Below the pieces are notes generated by a model. It was given only the letters and a program-made list of their open reading frames with translations, was not told the DNA's origin and ran no database searches. Position numbers and translations under genes: made by a program. A stretch of 27,382 nucleotides of DNA from an uncultured Treponema sp. (GTDB lineage Bacteria; Spirochaetota; Spirochaetia; Treponematales; Treponemataceae). Positions 1 to 7,993 of the stretch are shown here, in pieces. Location: the NCBI GenBank assembly GCA_937877535.1, contig CALFJF010000056.1:1-27382 (forward strand), in the 5' to 3' direction. Within the stretch, counting starts at the first letter, position 1. Each line of letters begins with the position of its first letter.

Positions 1-133
1 TTTCTTCGTCAATCTCGCGGTCAAGCTCGGTAAAATCGGGCTTGGGCGTGTTGAGGATATGGAGCATGATTTTCTTTACCATGCTGTCATCGGGCAGCTG
101 GTCAAGGGCTTCGCGCTGTGTCATTGTTCGCAT
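1..133 (-). CDS. Hypothetical protein, N-terminal part only (runs off the left edge)
   Basis: A reading frame on the minus strand starts with ATG at 131-133 and is open to the window edge, giving 44 codons. A strong ribosome binding site, AAGGAGG at 141-147, sits 7 bases upstream of the ATG, so this is very probably a real gene. The visible residues start MRTMTQREALDQLPDD and continue as a mainly hydrophilic, probably helical segment. I do not recognise the family. It is transcribed divergently from the radical SAM gene at 306. A small palindrome at 157-169 lies just upstream of its ribosome binding site. The size and the palindrome would suit a small regulator or antitoxin, but this is only a guess because most of the gene is missing. 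Confidence 0.7.
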   Translation of the reverse strand, partial: MRTMTQREALDQLPDDSMVKKIMLHILNTPKPDFTELDREIDEE

Positions 134-156
134 AATAAAACCTCCTTGGTTCATTT

Positions 157-169
157 ATATACAGTATAT
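157..169. promoter_or_regulatory. Small palindrome upstream of the truncated gene, possible operator or -10 region
   Basis: The bases ATATACAGTATAT form a perfect 13-bp palindrome centred on 163. On the minus strand it contains TATACT- and TATATA-like hexamers that could be a -10 element for the gene starting at 133. An operator overlapping its own promoter is typical of autoregulated small genes, but no binding protein can be named. Confidence 0.35.
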
Positions 170-202
170 CATAAATCAAAAGAAAAATATAGATACAATT
201 TT

Positions 203-284
203 TGTCATTCTTGGGGCACAGCCCGAAGAATCTCTAACGCAAGAGATGTTTCGGCTGGGCAAAGCCCGATACCTCAACATGACA
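203..284. repeat. Dispersed palindromic repeat (REP-like element)
   Basis: The segment begins TGTCATTC and ends ATGACA, so its tips are inverted copies. Inside are a hairpin, CCGAAGAATCTCT against AGAGATGTTTCGG, and a small GGGC-AAA-GCCC stem. I recall very similar sequences scattered between genes in other bacterial genomes, but I cannot check copy number here because only one copy is in the window. It carries no coding sign. Its terminal ATGACA supplies an in-frame ATG at 279 that could mislead start-site prediction for the downstream gene. Confidence 0.6.
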
Positions 285-305
285 GAAGATTTTAAGAGGT
301 ACAAA

Positions 306-1781
306 ATGCTCTACAGACAGAAAAAAGACACCTACATCAGAAATTACGACGGTGTGGGCTACATCACTAGCACGGGAATCTTCAACGACCGCTGCACCAA
401 CGAGAGCGGCACGGTATTCCTGTGCGCCTTGAGCCGAAAGCCGCAGTCGCTCGATGAGCTGGTTGACAAAATCATGCCCGCCTTTGCGGACGATGATGTG
501 AGCCGAGAGACAATCAGGGCGGACGCGGCGGAATTCTACGACGCGCTCGTTGCCGACGGCTTCATCATCAAGGGCGGGAGCGAGGCGGAGCTTTCTGCCG
601 CCGACACGGGCTTTACCTACAACGCGGTGCAGCCCAAGACAATCCGCGACGATTTCACGCCCACGATTCAGCGGGCAGATTCCTCAACGCAGGAATTTCT
701 GGAGAAGCACTTCGCGGGAAAGCCGCATCTTTCCAGTTTCCAGATTGAGCTGACGAGCAAGTGCAACGAGCGGTGCGTACATTGCTACATCCCGCACGAC
801 CTGAAGCTCTACAACATCACTGACGAGCTGTACTACTCCACGCAGGAGCAGCTTTCCAAGATGGGCGTGCTTTCGGTCACGCTTTCGGGCGGCGAGTGCA
901 TGACGCATCCCAAGTTCAAAGAATATCTCCGCGCCACGAAAGACTATGACTTTTATGTGAACATCCTCTCAAATCTGACTTTGCTTGACGATGAGATTAT
1001 CGCGATTATGAAGGATGGCAATGTTTCTTCCGTTCAGACCTCGCTCTACTCGATGAACCCTGAGCACCACGACGCAATCACGCAGCTGAAGGGCAGCTTC
1101 TACAAGACGCGCGACGCAATCCTTAAGCTCATCGAGAACGACCTTCCGCTCCACGTTTCCTGCCCCACGATGAAGGGCAACAAGGACGACTACGGCGAGG
1201 TCCTCCGCTGGTGCCACGAGCATAAAATCCGCGCGCAGACCGACTACATCATGATGGCGCAGTTCAACCACGGGACATCAAACCTCGCCAACCGCCTCAC
1301 GGTGGAAGAGGCGGGCAAGGTCATCAGCGACATCATGGCGGACGATGTGGACTATCAGGAGGCGATTCTCGCGCCCGACTTCGTGGAGAGATGCAACGAG
1401 AACCAGTTCAACCCGGAACGACGGCTCTGTGGCGTGGGAATCTCCTCGTGTTGCATGGTGGCGAACGGAAATGTCTACCCGTGTGCGGGCTGGCAGGAGA
1501 TGGTGCTGGGAAACCTGAACGAAAAGCCGCTCCAGGAAATCTGGGATAACAGCGAGAAAATCAAGTGGCTTCGGTCTTTGAAGATGAAAGACTTAGGCGG
1601 CGGTGAATGCTGCAAGTGCGATAGGGCTGCTTTCTGCGCCCCGTGCATGGTGCGCAACGCGAACGAATCGCCCACGGGCAACCCGCTTGAAATCAACCGC
1701 CACTTCTGCGCGGTCGCCGCAAAGAACAAGCAGATTGTGCTTGACTGGCGGGAGGCGAGGCTGAGGGGGCTGAAAAAGTAA
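306..1781 (+). CDS. Radical SAM/SPASM protein with N-terminal PqqD-like domain, probable peptide-modifying enzyme
   Basis: The 491-residue protein has three parts. Residues 1-100 look like a PqqD-type peptide-binding fold: a short strand region, then helices around LDELVDKI, ending in ALVADGFII. Residues 150-330 form a radical SAM core with CNERCVHC at 153-160, which binds the [4Fe-4S] cluster, followed by a glycine-rich SGGEC motif. The C-terminal third is a SPASM domain with many cysteines, including CGVG, YPCAGW, CCKCDRAAFCAPC and a final HFC, for auxiliary clusters. This order is known from PqqE- and AlbA-like enzymes that modify ribosomal peptides. I chose ATG 306 because AAGAGGT at 293-299 is a good ribosome binding site; the upstream in-frame ATG at 279 belongs to the repeat at 203-284. 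No precursor peptide gene is evident nearby. The substrate is unknown. Confidence 0.88.
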   Translation: MLYRQKKDTYIRNYDGVGYITSTGIFNDRCTNESGTVFLCALSRKPQSLDELVDKIMPAFADDDVSRETIRADAAEFYDALVADGFIIKGGSEAELSAADTGFTYNAVQPKTIRDDFTPTIQRADSSTQEFLEKHFAGKPHLSSFQIELTSKCNERCVHCYIPHDLKLYNITDELYYSTQEQLSKMGVLSVTLSGGECMTHPKFKEYLRATKDYDFYVNILSNLTLLDDEIIAIMKDGNVSSVQTSLYSMNPEHHDAITQLKGSFYKTRDAILKLIENDLPLHVSCPTMKGNKDDYGEVLRWCHEHKIRAQTDYIMMAQFNHGTSNLANRLTVEEAGKVISDIMADDVDYQEAILAPDFVERCNENQFNPERRLCGVGISSCCMVANGNVYPCAGWQEMVLGNLNEKPLQEIWDNSEKIKWLRSLKMKDLGGGECCKCDRAAFCAPCMVRNANESPTGNPLEINRHFCAVAAKNKQIVLDWREARLRGLKK

Positions 1782-1783
1782 AT

Positions 1784-2110
1784 TTATTCAATGTCGAGCG
1801 CGACTCGGAGGGCAGTCTTCAACTCTCCGCGTTTTGCTGGGGAAAGGCAGCCGATGTAGTTTGTAAGGTCTGTTTTTTTGATGCTTACAAGTTCATCGCA
1901 ACGAATACAACTGGAATGTTTTAATCCTTCTTCAATTCCAAGTGGAACTTGGGTTAGCAAGCCTTCGTTCGTTGTGTAAACTGGGGCGCAGATAACCGTT
2001 GAATAGTTTGCGTCGATTAAAGATTGCCTGCTTACCACGGCATAGACACGCTGTTTTTTCGTGTCGTTTTTTGTGGCGCGTTCCACGAGGTAAAGCTCTC
2101 CGCGTTTCAT
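1784..2110 (-). CDS. MazF/PemK-type endoribonuclease toxin
   Basis: The 108-residue protein starts MKRGELYLVE and contains the pattern of the MazF/PemK fold: an N-terminal strand and loop, a central region with APVYTTNEG and VPLG, then CIRCDELVSIKK and a C-terminal helix. MazF-family toxins cleave mRNA or other RNA at short motifs and stop translation. Its ATG overlaps the stop codon of the upstream antitoxin gene by 3 bases, the usual coupling in such pairs. The length matches the family. It converges with the radical SAM gene, leaving only 2 bases between the two stop codons and no room for a terminator. The exact RNA target cannot be read from the sequence. Confidence 0.88.
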   Translation of the reverse strand: MKRGELYLVERATKNDTKKQRVYAVVSRQSLIDANYSTVICAPVYTTNEGLLTQVPLGIEEGLKHSSCIRCDELVSIKKTDLTNYIGCLSPAKRGELKTALRVALDIE

Positions 2111-2358
2111 TCGTCCTCCCAGATGTCGGCTTGAAATTCAAGGTTTTCTTCTGCCCCTTGGTTGAGATATTCAGCATTAGCATTGATTATCTCCACATCA
2201 TGCCTGTCGCGTTCGGCTTTTGCGAGCATTTCAGAATCTCTCTTTGATTTTTTCTGATGCTCTATGAATTGCATATACAATACGGTGGCATACAAGTCTG
2301 CTTCCGAAAGCTGGTTCAGAAGTGCTGTCGCCTCTTGTTTTAGTGCTAACGATGCCAT
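2107..2358 (-). CDS. Antitoxin partner of the MazF-type toxin
   Basis: An 83-residue acidic, helix-rich protein with many Glu, Gln and Lys residues, ending EFQADIWEDE. It is encoded directly before the MazF-type toxin and overlaps it, so it is assigned as the antitoxin by position and size. In family members the acidic tail wraps around the toxin and blocks its RNA site. I do not see a clear AbrB-like MazE DNA-binding motif, so the N-terminal half may belong to another antitoxin class. The start is supported by GAGGAGGA about 3 bases upstream on the minus strand, and by an extended -10 promoter at 2377-2385. Confidence 0.8.
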   Translation of the reverse strand: MASLALKQEATALLNQLSEADLYATVLYMQFIEHQKKSKRDSEMLAKAERDRHDVEIINANAEYLNQGAEENLEFQADIWEDE

Positions 2359-2376
2359 GATTTCCTCCTCACGGAG

Positions 2377-2385
2377 ATTATAGCA
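2377..2385 (-). promoter_or_regulatory. Extended -10 promoter of the toxin-antitoxin operon
   Basis: The minus strand reads TGCTATAAT, an extended -10 element, 18 bases upstream of the antitoxin ATG. The next four bases, CTCC, make a 13-base match to the pgi promoter at 3418. No good -35 hexamer is visible, which is common for extended -10 promoters. Confidence 0.6.
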
Positions 2386-2423
2386 TATTTTTTGATAAAA
2401 GAAACTGTTTGTTGGGAGTTTTT

Positions 2424-3206
2424 ATGAATACAAAATGCGACTACCACATTCACACGGGGCAGTGGCACGAGATTTACTACGAGCCGAGAGCCGTCATCGG
2501 CGCGCTAAAATCAAGCGGAACGGACGAAATATATTTTTCCTCGACGACTTCCGAACGGTACTGCAAGGAGAGTTTTGCCGTGCAGGGAAACGCCGATTTG
2601 CAAAAGTCGCTTCCCACCGCGCGAGAGCTATACGAGCTTATCCGCTATGAAGTGCAGGAGGCGTTGGAAGAGGCGGCGAAGGTCGGCATGAGTGCGCACC
2701 CGCTCTACTGGGTAGTGCCAGAAATCCATTTTTCAGATGCCGTGAGTGTGGAACAGGCGATGGCGGAGCTTCCTTATGAGGGCTTCAAACTCCACCCGCG
2801 CGGAAACCGCTGGGATTTGGCGGACTCGCGGACGATGGCTCTTGCAGAGAAAGTCTTTTCGTATGCGGAGGCGAACTCGCTTTTCGTGCTGATTCACTGT
2901 GGCCCAGACCCATTCGAGCTTCCCGCTCTCTTTGAGCCACTGATTGCCAAGCATCCGAGCGTCACCGTGCAGCTCGCCCACTGCCGACCGCTTAAAGAAA
3001 CGCTTGAAATGCTCAAAAAATATCCGAACACGCTCTGCGACACGGCTTTTGTCTCGGACGACACAAGGCAAAAAATCGAAAGCGCGGGATTTGCCGACCG
3101 CATACGCTACGGCACGGATTTCCCCATAACGCACTATTTTGCCTGTCACCCAAAAGCTACTCCAACGGAGACGGAACTGCGAAAATTCTTGGAGAACGGA
3201 AAATAA
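2424..3206 (+). CDS. Amidohydrolase-like metal-dependent hydrolase
   Basis: The 260-residue protein has the metal-ligand pattern of the amidohydrolase TIM-barrel superfamily. HIHTGQW near residue 10 supplies the HxH pair, KLHPRG lies mid-protein, LIHCGP and AHCRP supply further histidines, and GTDFP near the C-terminus supplies the aspartate. This is closest to small amidohydrolase-2 or TatD-like enzymes; the substrate cannot be told. I chose ATG 2424 because GGGAG at 2414-2418 is well placed. An upstream TTG at 2409 would add five residues and has no ribosome binding site. The gene stands alone between the toxin-antitoxin pair and pgi. Confidence 0.75.
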   Translation: MNTKCDYHIHTGQWHEIYYEPRAVIGALKSSGTDEIYFSSTTSERYCKESFAVQGNADLQKSLPTARELYELIRYEVQEALEEAAKVGMSAHPLYWVVPEIHFSDAVSVEQAMAELPYEGFKLHPRGNRWDLADSRTMALAEKVFSYAEANSLFVLIHCGPDPFELPALFEPLIAKHPSVTVQLAHCRPLKETLEMLKKYPNTLCDTAFVSDDTRQKIESAGFADRIRYGTDFPITHYFACHPKATPTETELRKFLENGK

Positions 3207-3245
3207 TTCGTCAAAAAACAACGGAAATCAGTTTTTAGGCATACT

Positions 3246-3307
3246 GCGGTGGTTGAGCGTGTCGAAATGACCTTAAAGCTGGTGATTTCGACACGCTCAA
3301 CCACCGC
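3246..3307. repeat. Perfect 23-bp inverted repeat, member of the GGTGGTTGAG family
   Basis: The arms at 3246-3268 and 3285-3307 are perfect inverted copies of GCGGTGGTTGAGCGTGTCG plus AAAT, separated by 16 bases. There is no T-run after the stem, so it is not a classical intrinsic terminator, although it lies between two genes. Related 25-bp units occur at 8052, 23141 and 26896. Confidence 0.9.
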
Positions 3308-3417
3308 TCCCAGCATACTTTCTGTAACACCACCAAAAAGACTGGGATAAACGCACGCTTCGATTTTGATTTCAAAAAATCCAACGTAAAGATTTTTAGT
3401 CGGAAGTCTCAAATCCG

Positions 3418-3426
3418 TGCTATAAT
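3418..3426 (+). promoter_or_regulatory. Extended -10 promoter of pgi
   Basis: TGCTATAAT is a perfect extended -10 element, 35 bases upstream of the pgi start codon. The expected -35 position holds AGTCGG, a poor match, so the TG extension probably compensates. Confidence 0.65.
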
Positions 3427-3461
3427 CTCCTAAATCATGCAATCCAATTTTGGAGGAAAAT

Positions 3462-5048
3462 ATGGCTATTTCTTGGGAAAATCTTGACACGCTCGCGTCG
3501 TTCAAAAAGCTCCAGTCGCTCAAAGGGGCGGTTTCGGTGGCGGCGGAGCTTAGTGGCGCGGGCGCGGCGGCGCGCGTGGTAAAGTACAGCGTGCCGATGG
3601 GCGCGGGGCTTTCGTACAATTTTGCGGCAAAGCAGGTGAACGAGCAGATTCTTGCCGTTCTTGCAAGCCTTTCTGACGAGGCGCAGCTCGTTGAAAAGTT
3701 CGCCGAGACGTACAACGGCGCGGTCGTGAACACGGGCGAAAAGCGGCTCGTCTTGCACCACCTGTTGCGCGGGCAACTCGGAAACGACGTGCAGGCGGAC
3801 GGCGTGAACAAGCGCGAGTTCTACGTGAAGGAGCAGAAGCGCATTGCCGACTTTGCGAACGACGTTCATTCGGGAAAAATCGCGAACGCGGCGGGCGAGA
3901 AGTTCACCACGGTCGTGCAGATTGGAATCGGCGGCTCGGACTTGGGACCGCGCGCCATGTACCTTGCGCTTGAAAACTGGGCGAAAAAGGCGGGAAAATT
4001 CAAGCTTGAGGCGAAGTTCATCTCGAACGTTGACCCCGACGATGCGGCGGCGGTGCTTTCGTCGGTCGATTTGGCGCACTCGCTTTTCATCCTCGTCTCA
4101 AAGTCGGGAACGACGCTTGAGACGCTCACCAACGAGTCGTTCGTGAAGGACGCGCTCAAAAAGGCGGGGCTTGACCCCGCGAAGCACATGATTGCCGTGA
4201 CGAGCGAAACAAGCCCGCTCGCGCACAATCCCGACTACCTCGCCGCGTTCTACATGGACGACTACATCGGCGGGCGGTACTCCTCGACGAGCGGCGTGGG
4301 CGGCGCAGTGCTTTCGCTCGCGTTCGGGCCGAACGTGTTCGCCGAATTCTTGGAAGGAGCGGCGGAAGAGGACAAATTGGCGACGAACCGCGACATCCTC
4401 AAAAACCCTGCGCTTCTTGACGCGCTCATCGGCGTGTACGAGCGCAACGTGCAGGGCTACCCCGCAACGGCGGTGCTTCCGTACTCGCAGGCGCTTTCGC
4501 GCTTTCCCGCGCACTTGCAGCAGCTCGACATGGAGTCGAACGGAAAGAGCGTGAACCGCTTTGGCGGAAAAATCGATTACGTGACAGGTTCCGTCATTTT
4601 TGGAGAGCCGGGAACGAACGGCCAGCACTCGTTCTACCAGCTTTTGCACCAAGGAACGGACATCGTGCCGCTCCAGTTCATCGCGTTCAAGGAAAATCAG
4701 GCGGGCAGCGACGTGGTGATTGAAGGCTCGACGAGCCAGAAAAAACTCGGCGCAAACGTGACGGCGCAAATCCTCGCGTTCGCCTGCGGCAAGACCGACA
4801 GCGACCCGAACAAATCGTTCGCGGGCGGTCGTCCGTCGAGCCTCATCCACGGAGAGCGGCTCACGCCGCGCACGCTTGGCGCACTCCTCGCGCACTTTGA
4901 GGACAAAGTGATGTTCCAGGGCTTCTTGTGGAACATCAACAGCTTTGACCAAGAAGGCGTGCAACTCGGAAAGACGCTCGCAAAGACCGTGCTTTCGGGC
5001 AAAGCCGACGGCGCACTCAAAGCGTACACGGAATTGCTGGGGCTGTAG
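3462..5048 (+). CDS. pgi: Glucose-6-phosphate isomerase
   Basis: The 528-residue protein interconverts glucose 6-phosphate and fructose 6-phosphate in the cytoplasm, for glycolysis and gluconeogenesis. Recognisable family motifs appear in order: IGIGGSDLGPR near 155, SKSGTTLET near 212 for phosphate binding, GGRYSSTSGVG near 268, QQLDMESNGKSV near 352 with the catalytic glutamate, EPGTNGQHSF near 382 with a catalytic histidine, and EGVQLGK near 500 with the catalytic lysine. Length fits the long bacterial form. ATG 3462 is preceded by GGAGG at 3452-3456; an upstream TTG at 3450 overlaps that site. The gene favours AAG, GAG, CTC and CGC codons much more than its neighbours, as expected for high expression. 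It has its own promoter and terminator, so it is probably monocistronic. Confidence 0.97.
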   Translation: MAISWENLDTLASFKKLQSLKGAVSVAAELSGAGAAARVVKYSVPMGAGLSYNFAAKQVNEQILAVLASLSDEAQLVEKFAETYNGAVVNTGEKRLVLHHLLRGQLGNDVQADGVNKREFYVKEQKRIADFANDVHSGKIANAAGEKFTTVVQIGIGGSDLGPRAMYLALENWAKKAGKFKLEAKFISNVDPDDAAAVLSSVDLAHSLFILVSKSGTTLETLTNESFVKDALKKAGLDPAKHMIAVTSETSPLAHNPDYLAAFYMDDYIGGRYSSTSGVGGAVLSLAFGPNVFAEFLEGAAEEDKLATNRDILKNPALLDALIGVYERNVQGYPATAVLPYSQALSRFPAHLQQLDMESNGKSVNRFGGKIDYVTGSVIFGEPGTNGQHSFYQLLHQGTDIVPLQFIAFKENQAGSDVVIEGSTSQKKLGANVTAQILAFACGKTDSDPNKSFAGGRPSSLIHGERLTPRTLGALLAHFEDKVMFQGFLWNINSFDQEGVQLGKTLAKTVLSGKADGALKAYTELLGL

Positions 5049-5067
5049 GCAATTTTTTTGATTTTTC

Positions 5068-5098
5068 AAAACGGCATCAAATTTCGATGCCGTTTTTT
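5068..5098 (+). terminator. Intrinsic terminator of pgi
   Basis: ACGGCATC at 5071-5078 pairs with GATGCCGT at 5086-5093 around a 7-base loop. The stem can be extended by flanking A and T bases and runs into a T-run at 5093-5098. It lies 20 bases after the pgi stop codon. Confidence 0.9.
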
Positions 5099-5178
5099 GT
5101 TTCTGGCAGTTTTTGAGTTTTTATGCCACCGTTTTTCTTTTGGAGATTTTTTTATTCAAAATCGCTATTATTGTTTTT

Positions 5179-6768
5179 ATGAAAAATCATCGTTCGCTCA
5201 TGGTTTCTGGAGTTTCGCTTTCGATTCTTACGCTTGCTTCAAGGGTTTTAGGGCTTCTTCGAGAAATCACAAAGGCGCGGTTTCTTGGAACGAGCGTCTA
5301 CGCGGATGCTTTTGCAATCGCGTTTATGATTCCAAATCTGCTCCGAAGGCTTTTTGCAGAAAATTCGATTTCGGTGGCGTTTATTCCAACGTTCCGCGAT
5401 TTTCTTTCTCGCTCAGACGAAAACGCTGCCACTGAAACAAAGGCGTTCGTTTCGGCAACGCTCACGCTCGTAACATTTTTAACGGCAATCGTCGTAACAA
5501 TCGGAATTGTTTTTTCCCCCATAATCGCGCCCCTTTTTTACAAAGGCGACGAGTCGGAAGCAATCAAAGAAATGATACTTTTAACAAGAATCATGTTTCC
5601 GTACCTTTTTTTTATTTCGCTGGCGGCATTTTTTCAGGGAGTTTTGAACGGAGTGCGAATTTTTGCACCCTCTGGATTTACGCCGATTCTTTTTAACGCG
5701 ATTGTAGTCGGCGCAACGTACATTCTTTCTCCGCACATGGAAAATCCCGCCCGCGCAATGGCTGTGGGCGTTACGGCGGGCGGAATCGTTCAAGCGTTTT
5801 TTCAGTTGCCTTTTGTTCTAAAAACAAAATGGCTCACAGGTTTAAGTTCGCTCAAAAAAACATTCACAAACAAAGGAACTCGCAGAGTTTGCGCGCTCAT
5901 CGTGCCAACGATTATTGGAATGGCGGCGTATCAACTCAACGACGCGGTTTCCACTGCGCTTGCGGGAAATGCCGAAACGGGCACGGTTTCAAGTCTGCAA
6001 TATTCGCTTCGACTGCAAGAATTGATTTTGGGGATTTTTGCGGTTTCAATCGGAACGGTCATTTTGCCAGATTTGTCCGCGCTTGCCAAAAAAGACAAAT
6101 GGAACGATTTTAACGAAATGCTTTCAAAATCAATGAAAATCATCGCGCTCATCGCGCTGCCCGTAACGTTTTTTTCGCTCATTTGTGGACGAGAAATCAT
6201 TTCGCTGATTTACAAATCGAACAAATTTGGCGAGCAAAGCATTTTGATGACGCTTCACGCATTTCGATTTCACATCGCGGGACTTTTTTTTATCGCGCTC
6301 AACAGAATCGTGTCGCCCGCTTTTTACGCGCAAGGCGACACGCGCTCTCCAACGGTTGCAGGGATTTTTGGATTTTTTGTCAATATCGCGCTCGCGCTCG
6401 CGCTTGTTTCTCCGTTTGGCGGTGGCGGAATCGCGCTTGCGCTTTCCGTGGCAAGTTTTATGAATACAGTCGCGCTTTTATTTTTTTTGCGTCGGAACAA
6501 AAAAATCAACGTAAAATCCGTAACAACGGGAACGGTTTTGTACGCAGCAAAAATCACGATTTTTTCGATTTTAGCGGCAATTCCAACGTATTTTTTGCGC
6601 TCGCTCGTTTTGCCGCGCGTTTCTTCGTTCGGAAAAATTGTTTCTCAAGGCGTTCCGCTCGTTTTGTGCGCGCTCATTTTTGCGATTTTTGGAATCGCGC
6701 TTCTTTTTGTAACGCACGACGAGATTTTGAGCGTCATCACAGAAAAAGTAAAAAATCGGAAACGATAA
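5179..6768 (+). CDS. murJ: Lipid II flippase MurJ
   Basis: The 529-residue integral membrane protein belongs to the MurJ/MviN family, which moves lipid II across the inner membrane for peptidoglycan synthesis. The N-terminus is diagnostic: SILTLASRVLGLLREI, then GTSVYADAFAIAFMIPN and LLRRLFAENS with conserved arginines, and later AFFQGVLNG. Some fourteen hydrophobic segments run to the end, in line with the family. I chose ATG 5179 because the family N-terminus begins right after it; no good Shine-Dalgarno site is visible, and upstream TTG starts would add an unusual hydrophobic leader. The next gene starts 33 bases downstream, so the two may share a transcript. Confidence 0.94.
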   Translation: MKNHRSLMVSGVSLSILTLASRVLGLLREITKARFLGTSVYADAFAIAFMIPNLLRRLFAENSISVAFIPTFRDFLSRSDENAATETKAFVSATLTLVTFLTAIVVTIGIVFSPIIAPLFYKGDESEAIKEMILLTRIMFPYLFFISLAAFFQGVLNGVRIFAPSGFTPILFNAIVVGATYILSPHMENPARAMAVGVTAGGIVQAFFQLPFVLKTKWLTGLSSLKKTFTNKGTRRVCALIVPTIIGMAAYQLNDAVSTALAGNAETGTVSSLQYSLRLQELILGIFAVSIGTVILPDLSALAKKDKWNDFNEMLSKSMKIIALIALPVTFFSLICGREIISLIYKSNKFGEQSILMTLHAFRFHIAGLFFIALNRIVSPAFYAQGDTRSPTVAGIFGFFVNIALALALVSPFGGGGIALALSVASFMNTVALLFFLRRNKKINVKSVTTGTVLYAAKITIFSILAAIPTYFLRSLVLPRVSSFGKIVSQGVPLVLCALIFAIFGIALLFVTHDEILSVITEKVKNRKR

Positions 6769-6801
6769 AATCAAATCAAAAAATCAAAATGGAGAAAAAA
6801 A

Positions 6802-7950
6802 ATGAAAGAATATGCAAAAGAGGAACTGGAAAAAATCTTTGAGGCACGAAAACAGCGCGTTGCGGATTTTTTGAAAGAACACGAAATTGCGGCGGCAGTT
6901 TTTGAAGACACGGAAGAACGACGCAATCCTTCGGTGCGGTATTTTTCAGCGCATCCGTCGGACGCGATTTTGATTGTTACCGCCGACGGACGCGCAACGC
7001 TTGTTCCGTGGGACGAAAACCTTGCGCGCGAACGAGCGATTGGGTGCGAAGTTGTGCCGTACAATCGCTTTGAACGCACAAACGTTCGTGCCGTTCGGGA
7101 AATCCTCAAATCGCTCAAAATTGCGGGGAAAAAAAAGGTCGCGCTGTCGCCGCAAACGCCCTACCCTCTTTTTTTGAAATACGTCGATTTTCTTTCGCAA
7201 GACGGCTGGGACGTTCTTTGTCACGAAAAATCGGTGCATGATTTTGCGGTTGAACTTCGAGCAGAAAAAGACGAGTACGAAATTGAGTGTACGCGCGAAG
7301 CGTGTCGCGTGGGGGACATCATCATAAACGAAGTTGAGCGCGGTCTTCGCGAAGGGTGGCTCAAAAAAGAAATCGATGTTGCGCTTTTAATCGAAAGCGA
7401 ACTTCGCAAGCACGGCTGCGAAAAAACAGGTTTTGACACGCTTGCCGCAGGTCCAAAGAGAAGTTGGGCGATTCACGCGTTTCCTGGCTACACGGATTCT
7501 GCTTGGGGAGATGACGGGCTTTCGATTCTTGATTTTGGCGTGGTTTTCAACGGCTACACAAGCGACACGACTCTAACGGTCGTAAAAAATCCAACGGAAA
7601 AACAAGAAGAACTCGTTTCGCTCGTTGAAAATGCGGCACAAATCGCGCTACCTTTGTACGCGAACAAAAATCCCGTGCGCCTTGCCTCCCAAAAAGTCAA
7701 CGATATTTTTTCTCGCGCAAAACGAACGATGCCACACACGCTCGGACACGGAATCGGGCTTGAAATCCACGAATTCCCGCGCGTTTCGCACAGTCAAAGC
7801 GAAGACGTGATTTTCAAACCAGGCATGATTGTAACGCTCGAACCGGGGCTTTACGACAGCAAACTCGGCGGCGTTCGGCTAGAAAACGACGTTCTCATAA
7901 CCGAAAACGGCAACGAAGTGCTTTCGCATTCAAAAATCATTCGGCTGTAA
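6802..7950 (+). CDS. M24 family Xaa-Pro aminopeptidase/dipeptidase-like protein
   Basis: The 382-residue protein has the two-domain layout of creatinase/prolidase-type enzymes: an N-terminal domain to about residue 145 and a C-terminal pita-bread catalytic domain. All five dinuclear metal ligands can be placed: aspartates in LDFGVVFNGYTSDTT near 244 and 255, histidine in LGHGIGLEIHE near 316, and glutamates in TLEPGLY near 350 and VRLENDV near 364. Such enzymes remove the residue before proline in peptides or split Xaa-Pro dipeptides; the exact choice cannot be told. GGAG at 6790-6793 supports the start. The gene follows murJ by 33 bases. Confidence 0.9.
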   Translation: MKEYAKEELEKIFEARKQRVADFLKEHEIAAAVFEDTEERRNPSVRYFSAHPSDAILIVTADGRATLVPWDENLARERAIGCEVVPYNRFERTNVRAVREILKSLKIAGKKKVALSPQTPYPLFLKYVDFLSQDGWDVLCHEKSVHDFAVELRAEKDEYEIECTREACRVGDIIINEVERGLREGWLKKEIDVALLIESELRKHGCEKTGFDTLAAGPKRSWAIHAFPGYTDSAWGDDGLSILDFGVVFNGYTSDTTLTVVKNPTEKQEELVSLVENAAQIALPLYANKNPVRLASQKVNDIFSRAKRTMPHTLGHGIGLEIHEFPRVSHSQSEDVIFKPGMIVTLEPGLYDSKLGGVRLENDVLITENGNEVLSHSKIIRL

Positions 7951-7993
7951 AAAGTATTCATCAATTTTCAATTTTGAAAACTTTTTCATGTGT

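Noticed and set aside
42..305. Upstream extension of the radical SAM frame, including ATG 279
   Set aside because: This part runs antisense through a real minus-strand gene start and through the dispersed repeat; the ATG at 279 is the end of that repeat and has no ribosome binding site, while ATG 306 has one.
4098..5069. Long 323-residue antisense frame over pgi
   Set aside because: It is an antisense shadow of a GC-rich highly expressed gene with strongly biased codons; its translation is rich in Arg, His and Val and shows no family pattern.
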